64,000 nucleotides of DNA, from positions 1,488,001 to 1,552,000 of the forward strand of contig LT907983.1 of NCBI GenBank assembly GCA_900230115.1. Reading direction: 5' to 3'. Position numbers and translations under genes: made by a program. This stretch comes from Spirosomataceae bacterium TFI 002 (GTDB lineage Bacteria; Bacteroidota; Bacteroidia; Cytophagales; Spirosomataceae). The notes beneath the pieces were generated by a model. It worked only from the letters and a program-made list of their open reading frames with translations, was not told where the DNA came from and made no database searches. Of the stretch, positions 36,388 to 43,803 are shown in pieces (within the stretch, counting starts at the first letter, position 1; each line of letters begins with the position of its first letter).

Positions 36388-37509
36388 TCAACTACTCGTC
36401 TTCCTGAAATTCCAAATTGCCAAGCCATTAAACAAAACAGCAAAACTAATCATAGCATATAAATCTGGAAGCAAGTCGGTAAAACTACTTCCCTTGATAT
36501 ACACTGCACGAATCACCTTGATGAAATAGGCCGGTGGATTTATTTTAGTAAGCCACTGTGCCCAATCTGGCATACTTTCAATAGGTGTATAAAGTCCTCC
36601 AAGGAGAATAAATATCATCATAAAAAAGAAAGCAAATAAGGTAGCTTGTTGTTGCGTATCAGCAAATGTGCTGACCAGAAGCCCGATTCCAAGAACCCCA
36701 AATAGATAAATCGCAGAATAGGCAAAAACTGTCAACACTGACCCTACAGGCCATATCTGATAGACAATATAAGAAACCCCGATCCCAATCGTGATACTCA
36801 GCATACCTAATACCCAAAAGGGAATCAACTTACCGAGTATGAACTGATATTTCTTTAAAGGCGTCACATTCAACTGATCTATAGTACCGGATTCTTTCTC
36901 AGCTACAATGTTAAGTGCTGTTAGGAAACTCCCAACCATTGTTACCAAAATCGCCAAAATACCTGGCACCATGAAAAGGTAATAATTGGTGTGTGGGTTG
37001 TACCAGTTTGACGACGTAATTTCAACTTGCTTTTGATCAACAAACCGAGGTAATTGCATCCATTCTTCTCGAACTTCTTGGTTAAAGTTACCCACTATTT
37101 GAGAAGCATAAGCAACTCCTAAATTCGCCCTAACACCATTCACAGCATCAGCTGCAATGTGTATTTTATTTTTACTTTCTTTGATTAGGTCTTTTTCAAA
37201 ATTTTGAGGGATTGTGATAATTATATCCGTGTCACCATCGCCTACTGTTTGTAATGATTTCTCATAAGAAGAATGGTATTCTATAAGTTCAAAGTATCCA
37301 GAAGCACTCAATTTATGGGTTAGTCGCTGAGAATAGGTAGACCTATCCAAATCAACTACAGAAACAGAGATGTGCTTAATCTCATAATCAGCCGCCAAAG
37401 GAATCAAGATCAACTGAATTACAGGCATTGCAAATATCAACTTCAAAATCGTCGGGTTCCGAAATATCTGCTTGAATTCTTTCTGAAGTAAGTATATTAA
37501 ATTATTCAT
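36388..37509 (-). CDS. ABC-2 type permease (YbhR/YhhJ-like), last gene of the efflux operon
   Basis: A 373-residue inner-membrane permease. ATG at 37509 is the start. The frame runs on upstream, but that extension reads through a repeat element (translated as SLSKGG) and is not real. Topology is typical: N-terminal helix (about 20-40), a large periplasmic domain (about 45-165), then five helices (about 170-360). It shares the sequence order of the neighbouring permease (38858 to 37752), with NPHTNYYLFMVPGILAI matching its partner's SSYTFVPGVMTLI, so they are paralogs that form a heterodimer. It exports drugs or lipids together with the ATPases and the TolC/HlyD genes upstream. It is separated from its partner by about 240 bp of repeats. 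Confidence 0.93.
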   Translation of the reverse strand: MNNLIYLLQKEFKQIFRNPTILKLIFAMPVIQLILIPLAADYEIKHISVSVVDLDRSTYSQRLTHKLSASGYFELIEYHSSYEKSLQTVGDGDTDIIITIPQNFEKDLIKESKNKIHIAADAVNGVRANLGVAYASQIVGNFNQEVREEWMQLPRFVDQKQVEITSSNWYNPHTNYYLFMVPGILAILVTMVGSFLTALNIVAEKESGTIDQLNVTPLKKYQFILGKLIPFWVLGMLSITIGIGVSYIVYQIWPVGSVLTVFAYSAIYLFGVLGIGLLVSTFADTQQQATLFAFFFMMIFILLGGLYTPIESMPDWAQWLTKINPPAYFIKVIRAVYIKGSSFTDLLPDLYAMISFAVLFNGLAIWNFRKTSS

Positions 37510-37751
37510 TTTTGTCTTTTTTATTTGGCCACCCTTCGACAAACTCAGGACAGGCGAAGGTACCAAGTCACCAAGATTAGGTGTTATTTTATCCCAATAC
37601 GTAAACTTACTTCTTCCAACTCCCTTCCAAAAGCCTCCTTTCTCCGCTTACCTTGAGCTTTGTCGAAAGGTGTTCCTTTCTCCTTTCTCCTTGTTCCTTG
37701 TTCCTTGTTCCTAAAAAACAACATTCAATATTTAACCCAAAGCAAAAAAAA
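37510..37751. repeat. Intergenic repeat cluster: two inverted TCGACAAA-type palindromes and short tandem repeats
   Basis: Two palindromic elements of the REP-like type (core TTCGACAAACTCAGG) lie in opposite orientation: 37533-37560, with arms CCTTCG / CGAAGG, and 37651-37670 (CCTT...AAGG around GAGCTTTGTCGA). Between and after them are pyrimidine-rich direct repeats, including CCTTGTT three times in a row at 37689-37709 and several copies of TCCTTTC. It interrupts the otherwise gap-free ABC operon between its two permease genes. No gene is seen inside. Confidence 0.7.
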
Positions 37752-38858
37752 CTACTCCAACCTTACCTTAAAACTCTTAATTGCTATTCCTAAAAAGACC
37801 ATGGTCATAGCGACCAATATGAGGGTTTGTTTGTACACAAATGAAAAGCCCAATCCTTTTACCATGATATTACTTACAATGCTGTAATACCACTTTGTAG
37901 GAACAATATTACTTACGATTTGTAATGGACGAGGCATGTTTTCGATAGGGAACATAAAACCCGTAAAAACAAGTGCTGGCATTAAAAAACCAACCAATGA
38001 AATGAACATTGCCACTTGCTGAGAATCTACTTTGGAAGAAACTACAAGCCCCAATGACAAAGTCGTTATAATGAACAATAAGCTTTCAACTAATAACAAT
38101 GGAATGCTACCACGAATAGGCATATCCAAAATATAAACTGCCATCAAAAGAATAATAATGACGTCAACAAAACACAAAACCAAGTACGGAACTGCTTTGC
38201 TAAAAACAACCATCAAGGGCTTCATGGGTGAGACAAGGAGAATTTCCATGGTTCCCATTTCTTTTTCCTTTACAATGGCAACGGAGGTCATCATAGCTCC
38301 AAGTAGCATCAATATCAAGGTCATCACTCCAGGTACAAATGTATAAGAGCTATTGAGCTGTGGATTGTATAACATCCGAGTTTCTATGTTGATTTGGTAG
38401 GGCATCTCTTGCAATCCCATTAACTCGTTTTGATACGTTCTAATAATGGCCGACGCATAATTGATCACAATATTCGCAGTATTAGGATCAGACGCATCCC
38501 CTACCAATCTCACTTGTGCCTTATTACTGTGATTAAGTGAGTTTTGAAAATCCTGAGGAAAAATGATCACTAGTCTTCCTAGACCTTTCTTAAAATAAGG
38601 TTCTATATCTTTTTCACTCGTTAAGCTCCTGTCCACCGTAAAATATCGACTCTGATCAATTCGATCAACCAGTAGACCAGTAGTTTCGTCTTTAGAAAAG
38701 TCAAGAATGGCAACTTTGGAGTTTTTCACTTCCGATGACAAAGCAAATCCAAAAAGCAGCATCATCACCACAGGCAAGCCAATCAAAATGACCAAGCTCT
38801 TTCGATCACGTAGTACATGGCGAAACTCTTTTCGTACAAATGTTAGAAATATTTTCAT
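37752..38858 (-). CDS. ABC-2 type permease (YbhS-like)
   Basis: A 368-residue inner-membrane permease with an N-terminal amphipathic/helix region (FVRKEFRHVLRDRKSLVILIGLPVVMMLLFG), a periplasmic domain (about 45-165) and five further helices (about 170-355), including the KEKEMGTMEILLVSPM coupling helix before helix 2. It pairs with the permease encoded next. Its start is 1 bp after the ATPase stop. The family exports drugs, dyes or lipid-like compounds with a periplasmic HlyD-type adaptor. Confidence 0.93.
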   Translation of the reverse strand: MKIFLTFVRKEFRHVLRDRKSLVILIGLPVVMMLLFGFALSSEVKNSKVAILDFSKDETTGLLVDRIDQSRYFTVDRSLTSEKDIEPYFKKGLGRLVIIFPQDFQNSLNHSNKAQVRLVGDASDPNTANIVINYASAIIRTYQNELMGLQEMPYQINIETRMLYNPQLNSSYTFVPGVMTLILMLLGAMMTSVAIVKEKEMGTMEILLVSPMKPLMVVFSKAVPYLVLCFVDVIIILLMAVYILDMPIRGSIPLLLVESLLFIITTLSLGLVVSSKVDSQQVAMFISLVGFLMPALVFTGFMFPIENMPRPLQIVSNIVPTKWYYSIVSNIMVKGLGFSFVYKQTLILVAMTMVFLGIAIKSFKVRLE

Positions 38859-38859
38859 G

Positions 38860-39600
38860 TCAGTCTGATCTTGTAGCTCCTCTTGCTAGTTGTAAAAACA
38901 CATCATTCATACTCTTTACCCCAAAACTCTTTTTCATTTCGCTCGGTGTATTTAAGGCGGCGATTGCCCCATCTACCATGATTGATACACGATCACAATA
39001 TTCTGCCTCATCCATGTAGTGCGTGGTTACAAAAATGGTGATGCCACGGTTGGCTGCTTCGTAAATTAAATCCCAAAACTGGCGACGAGTAATTGGATCT
39101 ACTCCACCAGTGGGCTCATCCAAAAACACGATCTTAGGCTCATGTAAAATCGCAACCGAAAAGGCAATTTTCTGCTTCCAACCTAGTGGCAAAGAGCCCA
39201 CAAGCTTATCCGCTTCTTCGCCCAGCCCTAGCCTTTCAATCAATTCATTCGACTTTTTGACTAGTTCTTTTTTCGGAATACCATATATGCCGCCAAAAAA
39301 TCTAATATTTTCTTTCACCGTCAGGTTTTCATAAAGCGAAAACTTTTGGCTCATGTAACCAATATTCTGTTTAATCTTTTCAGCTTCTTTGTAAACATCA
39401 AAGCCCGCTACTTTAGCCTCTCCGGAACTTGGTGAGAGCAATCCACACAAGATTTTCATTGCTGTGGTCTTACCCGCTCCATTGGCTCCCAAAAATCCAA
39501 ATATCTCGCCTGCTTTTACTTCAAAAGTAATAGCATCAACAGCGACAAAATCTCCAAACTTACGTGTGAGTTCTTTGGTACGAATTACAATCTCATTCAT
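38860..39600 (-). CDS. ABC transporter ATP-binding protein (second half of YbhF-like ATPase)
   Basis: A 246-residue ATPase subunit. Walker A GANGAGKTT, signature LPLGWKQKIAFS (a variant of LSGGQ, with the usual LSGG replaced by LPLG), Walker B IVFLDEPTGGVD and the switch His in TTHYMDEAEYCD are visible. It overlaps the preceding ATPase gene by 8 bp. In E. coli the corresponding YbhF is one protein with two ATPase domains, and here the two halves are separate genes. The altered signature suggests asymmetric ATP sites. Confidence 0.94.
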   Translation of the reverse strand: MNEIVIRTKELTRKFGDFVAVDAITFEVKAGEIFGFLGANGAGKTTAMKILCGLLSPSSGEAKVAGFDVYKEAEKIKQNIGYMSQKFSLYENLTVKENIRFFGGIYGIPKKELVKKSNELIERLGLGEEADKLVGSLPLGWKQKIAFSVAILHEPKIVFLDEPTGGVDPITRRQFWDLIYEAANRGITIFVTTHYMDEAEYCDRVSIMVDGAIAALNTPSEMKKSFGVKSMNDVFLQLARGATRSD

Positions 39601-40513
39601 TTTCTAGCATCAGTTTAATGAATGTATCTTCTATATCCGGCTCTATTTCCTCAATGGCGATACCTGCAAAATTATTGGCATCTAAATAGCTTCTCAATGC
39701 CGAGAGATCCTTTTGTCCATTTTCCAGTGTGACGTGATTTGTTTCACCAAAAGCAAAGCAAGAAGTCGTTTTTTCGAAGCCTCTGATCACGTTGATTAAT
39801 TCAAATCTTTTAGGTGACTTTATACTAAAAATAGCTTGTCGATGTTTTGAAATTACGTTCTCCAAAGTGTCTATTTCCATGATTTTACCTTTTTGAATCA
39901 ATGCGATTCTATCACAGCGGCTAGCCTCATCCATGTAAGGTGTAGAAACTATTATTGTAATTCCCTTTGCCTTGAGTCTATCTAGCATGTCCCAAAACTC
40001 TTTACGAGAGACAGGGTCAACACCCGTGGTAGGTTCATCTAAAAACAAAACCTTAGGCTCATGAACCAAAGCACAACAAAGTGCTAACTTTTGCTTCATT
40101 CCGCCAGATAAATCTCCAGCCAACCGATGCTTGAAAGGTTCAATCTGTACGTAAATATCTTTTATAAGCTCGTAGTTTTCTGCGATGGTTGTCCCAAAAA
40201 CTGTTGCGAAAAAACTGAGGTTTTCTTCAATGCTTAAATCTTGATAAAGCGAAAACTTCCCCGGCATGTAGCCAACTATTTTTCTAATATCCCAAAGATC
40301 CTCCACCACATCTTTGCCGTCAACTGTTGCTGACCCACTATCAGGAATTAAGAGTGTTGTCAATATTCTGAAAAGCGTGGTTTTGCCAGCTCCATCCGGT
40401 CCAATTAGACCAAAAAGCTCGCCTTTCTCTACTTCTAAACTTATATTGTCTAGAGCAGTTACGGTTCCCTTTTCGTAGGTTTTGGTGATATTTTGAATGC
40501 TTACGCTTTTCAT
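39593..40513 (-). CDS. ABC transporter ATP-binding protein (first half of YbhF-like ATPase)
   Basis: A 306-residue ATPase with a canonical set: Walker A GPDGAGKTT, signature LSGGMKQKLALC, Walker B VLFLDEPTTGVD and a switch position in STPYMDEASRCD, where Pro replaces the usual His (TTH). A C-terminal extension (about 215-306) is typical of the drug-export subgroup. It overlaps the fusion-protein gene by 4 bp (ATGA) and the second ATPase by 8 bp. The non-canonical residues lie in different places in the two ATPases (switch here, signature there), which fits a heterodimer with one consensus and one degenerate site. Confidence 0.94.
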   Translation of the reverse strand: MKSVSIQNITKTYEKGTVTALDNISLEVEKGELFGLIGPDGAGKTTLFRILTTLLIPDSGSATVDGKDVVEDLWDIRKIVGYMPGKFSLYQDLSIEENLSFFATVFGTTIAENYELIKDIYVQIEPFKHRLAGDLSGGMKQKLALCCALVHEPKVLFLDEPTTGVDPVSRKEFWDMLDRLKAKGITIIVSTPYMDEASRCDRIALIQKGKIMEIDTLENVISKHRQAIFSIKSPKRFELINVIRGFEKTTSCFAFGETNHVTLENGQKDLSALRSYLDANNFAGIAIEEIEPDIEDTFIKLMLENE

Positions 40514-41493
40514 TTGTTGAATACAACTTCGCCGTACATTCCTATTTTCAAATACCCGTCGTTCTTTACCTTGATCTTTGCAGCATATACCAAATTCGCC
40601 CTTTCGTCTTTTGTTTGGATTGTCTTTGGTGTAAATTCTGCTTTGGCAGATATCGTTGAAATTTCGCCAACTAATTCTTTATAACCGTCGGTACCATTAT
40701 CAACCATCACCTTCACTTTATCGCCAGTTTTCACTTGTGCTAACTGATTCCCGCTTATGTAAGCTCGTAATACCATTTCACTTAGGTCTGCAACTTTATA
40801 AAGAGCTTTCCCTGGTCCAGTTATTTCATTTGTTTCAGCATATTTTACCAATACCGTTCCTTTAATTGGGTTTACAAGTGAACAGTTCTCCATCATATTC
40901 GCCACCTGAGCGATTCGCTCTTGCATTGGCTTTCTTTCGCTTAAAACCGCTCTATTCGCAATCCCTATTTGTTGCTCTTGCGACTTAATTTGTTGGCGAG
41001 TCACTCCCAATTGGCTTTCGGCAGCTTCTATTTGTTTTTGCAAAACTTCTACTTGACCATTCACATCATCAAGTTGCTTTGTGGGAATTGCTTCTGCCTT
41101 TACTAAATTTTGAACTCGTTTTTGTTCTTTCTCCATTACACCCAACTGAGCTCTTTGTGCCGACAATTGTTTTTGTTGACTATTCAATTGTTGTTTCAAA
41201 ATCTCTACCTGTGGTGCAGGACTATTTGTTTTTGCCGAAATAGCTTCTAAACTAGCCTCTGCCTGAGCTTTTTGCAAAGTCAAGTTTTCACAATCAATAT
41301 TCCCAATAGGCTGACCTTCGCTTAACTCGTCACCTTCTTCAAGTGTCAGGCTCAATATCTTCCCAGACGTTTCAGAAGAAATAATGACCTCTGTTGATTC
41401 AAAAACACCAGTAGCATCGAATTGATTTTCTCCATTATTGCAACCCATCATAACAACGAGCGAAGCAAAAATTAATAAATATTTGTTCTTCAT
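40510..41493 (-). CDS. HlyD-family periplasmic adaptor lipoprotein (YbhG-like)
   Basis: A 327-residue membrane-fusion protein. ATG at 41493 is used: the longer reading begins at a TTG. The signal peptide ends in lipobox MMGC (Cys18), so it is a lipoprotein. The barrel-sandwich half (ISSETSGKILSLTLEEGDELSEGQPIG) is followed by a long coiled-coil hairpin (about 70-195, rich in Gln, Glu, Lys) and the second barrel half (NPIKGTVLVKYAETNEI) with a beta-barrel domain. It would link the inner-membrane ABC complex to the TolC-like channel encoded just upstream. Confidence 0.94.
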   Translation of the reverse strand: MKNKYLLIFASLVVMMGCNNGENQFDATGVFESTEVIISSETSGKILSLTLEEGDELSEGQPIGNIDCENLTLQKAQAEASLEAISAKTNSPAPQVEILKQQLNSQQKQLSAQRAQLGVMEKEQKRVQNLVKAEAIPTKQLDDVNGQVEVLQKQIEAAESQLGVTRQQIKSQEQQIGIANRAVLSERKPMQERIAQVANMMENCSLVNPIKGTVLVKYAETNEITGPGKALYKVADLSEMVLRAYISGNQLAQVKTGDKVKVMVDNGTDGYKELVGEISTISAKAEFTPKTIQTKDERANLVYAAKIKVKNDGYLKIGMYGEVVFNK

Positions 41494-41505
41494 TTTCTTG
41501 TTCAA

Positions 41506-42771
41506 TTATTGTCCTAAAAGTGTTTTTAAATTCTCTTTTGCTTGAAGCAACTGTACTTCGTGTAGTATTTTCATTTCATTTGCGAGGTTCTCTTTATTGG
41601 CAATTTCTAAGTATGCCTCACTAGTAATTACACCATTTGCGAGTTGTGCTTCTGCAGTTTCTTTTACAGTCTTTCTTATTTCAATCAGTTCATCATCACT
41701 AGTTAATTGATGCTGAATTCTTTCTATTTCTTTGGTGAGACTGGCCTTTTGCACATCAGTCATCATTTCGAAATTCGCTTTTTGCTGATCTAGTTTTAGT
41801 TGACCAATTTTAACTTGCTGCAAATCAGCATATTTACCTCCATTATAAAGCTGACTCAATGGAACTTTCAATTGCACTCCACCCAAAAAGTAAGTATCAA
41901 AAGTGCTTGATAGAAAATTCAACCCTGGTCTACCATAACCTCCAGTTGCAAATAATGAAACCTTGGGTTTATACTTTGAATAAATTAGATCAGACTGAGC
42001 TCCTAATGTTTGTTGCTGTAGATTTAGCAAGTCAAGTTCTGGTCGTTGGTTTTGATTTAAATCGAAAATGGAGGGCTGTACAACAAATACTGTTGCTTCA
42101 TTCATAGCTTCTCCTGTTAGGATAGTCAAAGCTTCCATAGCACCTGAGAGTTTCATAGTTATACCATCCTTATTTTGTAAGGCTTCTATTTGGGCAGCTT
42201 TGAGATTCAGCACATCGGTTTTTACCAGAATCCCATTGGCAAGTCCTGCTTCAGCAATTTTAAGTTTCCCGTTTAAATCCTCCAATAATATATTCACATT
42301 ATTCAGCTGTTTCTTTGCGAGAATAGCACCGAAAAAAAGCGAATTTACCTGCTCCTCCACCTTTAATAAACTCAACTCTGTAGACTTAGCCTCCACCAAT
42401 CCTTGAGATGTAGCTATTTTCTTTTGACTGCTTGTTATACCTCCATCCCAGATCGACTGTTGAATATCCAAAGTAACTTTATACTGATCATTGGGTGGCG
42501 GAGCAATTTCAATATTGGGCAAGCTAATAGGCAAACTTGTTACATCCGATTGCCATGTTGCCTGGCCTCCTAAACTAGCCTGTGGCAGATAAGCTCCCTG
42601 CAATTGCTTGATTTGCAAATTTGTCGCTTCTTGAATCAAAGGCAACAATGCAGTTTGTGGATTATTGGATTTAGCTTTTTCTTGTAAAAAGTCTAGTGAA
42701 ATACCCTGAGCATTTAAGCCGAGGGAAAACAATCCCAAAAATGATGCAATCATTATTTTCTTTACTTTCAT
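41506..42771 (-). CDS. TolC-family outer-membrane efflux channel
   Basis: A 421-residue outer-membrane efflux protein with a signal peptide (ending LNAQ) and the two repeated helical/strand halves of TolC-type channels, with coiled-coil segments around 150-215 and 330-420. The segments GGVQLKVPLSQLYNGGKY and VSLFATGGYGRPG are typical for the family's strands. Its start overlaps the TetR stop by 4 bp (ATGA) and its stop lies 12 bp before the adaptor gene, so it is part of the operon and completes the tripartite pump. Confidence 0.92.
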   Translation of the reverse strand: MKVKKIMIASFLGLFSLGLNAQGISLDFLQEKAKSNNPQTALLPLIQEATNLQIKQLQGAYLPQASLGGQATWQSDVTSLPISLPNIEIAPPPNDQYKVTLDIQQSIWDGGITSSQKKIATSQGLVEAKSTELSLLKVEEQVNSLFFGAILAKKQLNNVNILLEDLNGKLKIAEAGLANGILVKTDVLNLKAAQIEALQNKDGITMKLSGAMEALTILTGEAMNEATVFVVQPSIFDLNQNQRPELDLLNLQQQTLGAQSDLIYSKYKPKVSLFATGGYGRPGLNFLSSTFDTYFLGGVQLKVPLSQLYNGGKYADLQQVKIGQLKLDQQKANFEMMTDVQKASLTKEIERIQHQLTSDDELIEIRKTVKETAEAQLANGVITSEAYLEIANKENLANEMKILHEVQLLQAKENLKTLLGQ

Positions 42772-43376
42772 TTCTCTACTGTTAAAATAAGCTTAGTGTA
42801 AGTTTTAAGCTCGAGTTTACGTTGCAGCATCAAAGCCTTAAAATCTTCATCGACCATATTAAATGCCTTAGAAATCATAGGCTTTGCCAAAAACGGAAAC
42901 ACACACATACCCATAATACTTAGCATAAATTGCATTGGGTTTATTTCCCGAACCAATCCTTTCGACTGATCTACAAAATAAGAACTCATCAATTTCTGAG
43001 GTAGCTCTAGCGGTAGCTTTTGAATGAAATCATCTTTCCCTTTTTGATTAATGGTATTCATCACAAAAAGAGGCAAAAATGGCTTCGCCAATAACATGTC
43101 GATATAACGATCTATAAAAGACTCGACCTTCTCACTAAATGGAAGATTTGTGTCCAGTATCTCTATCATTTCTGGAAAGAACTTTTTTGAATTTTCGTCA
43201 AATACTTTTTCAAACAAAGCATCCTTAGATCGAAAGTAATAGTGCAACATCGCCTTATTTATTGCCGCCTTATCAGCTATGAGCTGCATACGAGCACCAC
43301 TGAATCCTTCTTGAAGAAAAACTTCTTCGGCTGCCGCTAAAATTTTTTGTTCGGTATTTATCTCTTCTTTAATCAA
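42768..43376 (-). CDS. TetR-family transcriptional regulator (CecR-like position)
   Basis: A 202-residue regulator with the N-terminal helix-turn-helix (about 10-55: ILAAAEEVFLQEGFSGARM, IADKAAINKAMLHYYFRSKDALF) and an all-helical ligand domain. The start codon is TTG at 43376: no in-frame ATG exists before the HTH is cut, and a stop lies just upstream. It heads the efflux operon. The gene order matches the E. coli cecR-ybhGFSR unit, with a TolC gene added. Two matching palindromes at its promoter suggest autorepression and release by an exported compound. Confidence 0.93.
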   Translation of the reverse strand: MIKEEINTEQKILAAAEEVFLQEGFSGARMQLIADKAAINKAMLHYYFRSKDALFEKVFDENSKKFFPEMIEILDTNLPFSEKVESFIDRYIDMLLAKPFLPLFVMNTINQKGKDDFIQKLPLELPQKLMSSYFVDQSKGLVREINPMQFMLSIMGMCVFPFLAKPMISKAFNMVDEDFKALMLQRKLELKTYTKLILTVEK

Positions 43377-43391
43377 TGCTAACTTTTTAGT

Positions 43392-43440
43392 TTAACTATT
43401 TGGTTAATTCTGTCGCAAATGTAGTTAACCATTTGGTTAG
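43392..43440. promoter_or_regulatory. Two TetR-type operator palindromes flanking the efflux-operon promoter
   Basis: Two closely similar 16-bp sites, TTAACTATTTGGTTAA (43392-43407) and TTAACCATTTGGTTAG (43425-43440), have centres 33 bp apart (about three helical turns). Each carries inverted arms (AACCA / TGGTT in the second, one mismatch in the first). One lies just past the expected start of transcription and the other next to the -7 element. This placement fits steric repression by the TetR gene product. Binding itself is inferred. Confidence 0.7.
43416..43423 (-). promoter_or_regulatory. -7 promoter element (TACATTTG) of the efflux operon
   Basis: On the minus strand TACATTTG matches TAnnTTTG, 39 bp before the TTG start of the tetR gene and exactly between the two operator copies. 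Confidence 0.65.
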
Positions 43441-43748
43441 TTTCCTAACTTTTAATGAAAATTCTCTGACAGTATGATTAGAAAAACCCAATTTATCAAG
43501 CTCTCTATTCGCTTATACAAACTTCAATGCTTGACTGCTTTTTGAGTTAATGAATTCAGGCATATTATCCCTTGATTACCTGACTATTATAAAACAAAAC
43601 GAAGATGCTCAAAAGCAAAAGGAGTATAAAATCCCAATAGTACGAAACAAGTGATTTCTCAAATTGCACTCTACCAACTATCTGTTTCACTATCAAAGGT
43701 TTACATAAAAATAATAAAAGACCTATCAACTATGCAATTTTAAATAAT
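43441..43748. other. Non-coding stretch between tetR and typA
   Basis: About 310 bp of AT-rich DNA. Short frames on both strands are broken by stops and show no family motif. No tRNA, clear hairpin terminator or repeat is seen. It probably holds upstream control regions for the two divergent units. Confidence 0.6.
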
Positions 43749-43756
43749 TACCTTTG
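43749..43756 (+). promoter_or_regulatory. -7 promoter element (TACCTTTG) for typA
   Basis: TACCTTTG matches TAnnTTTG, 47 bp before the typA ATG. Confidence 0.6.
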
Positions 43757-43803
43757 CGGACTTTTTACAAAGCTTTGGCAGTCCCAAAGCCAACAAAACA
43801 AAA

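Noticed and set aside
37510-37566. Upstream extension of the last permease gene.
   Set aside because: The extra residues come from the REP-like repeat (SLSKGG) and the normal permease N-terminus begins at the ATG at 37509.
38860-40513. Possibility that the two ATPase genes are a frameshifted single YbhF gene.
   Set aside because: Each has its own complete Walker A, signature and Walker B and its own ATG start, and they overlap by 8 bp as separate frames, so two intact genes are more likely than a recent frameshift.
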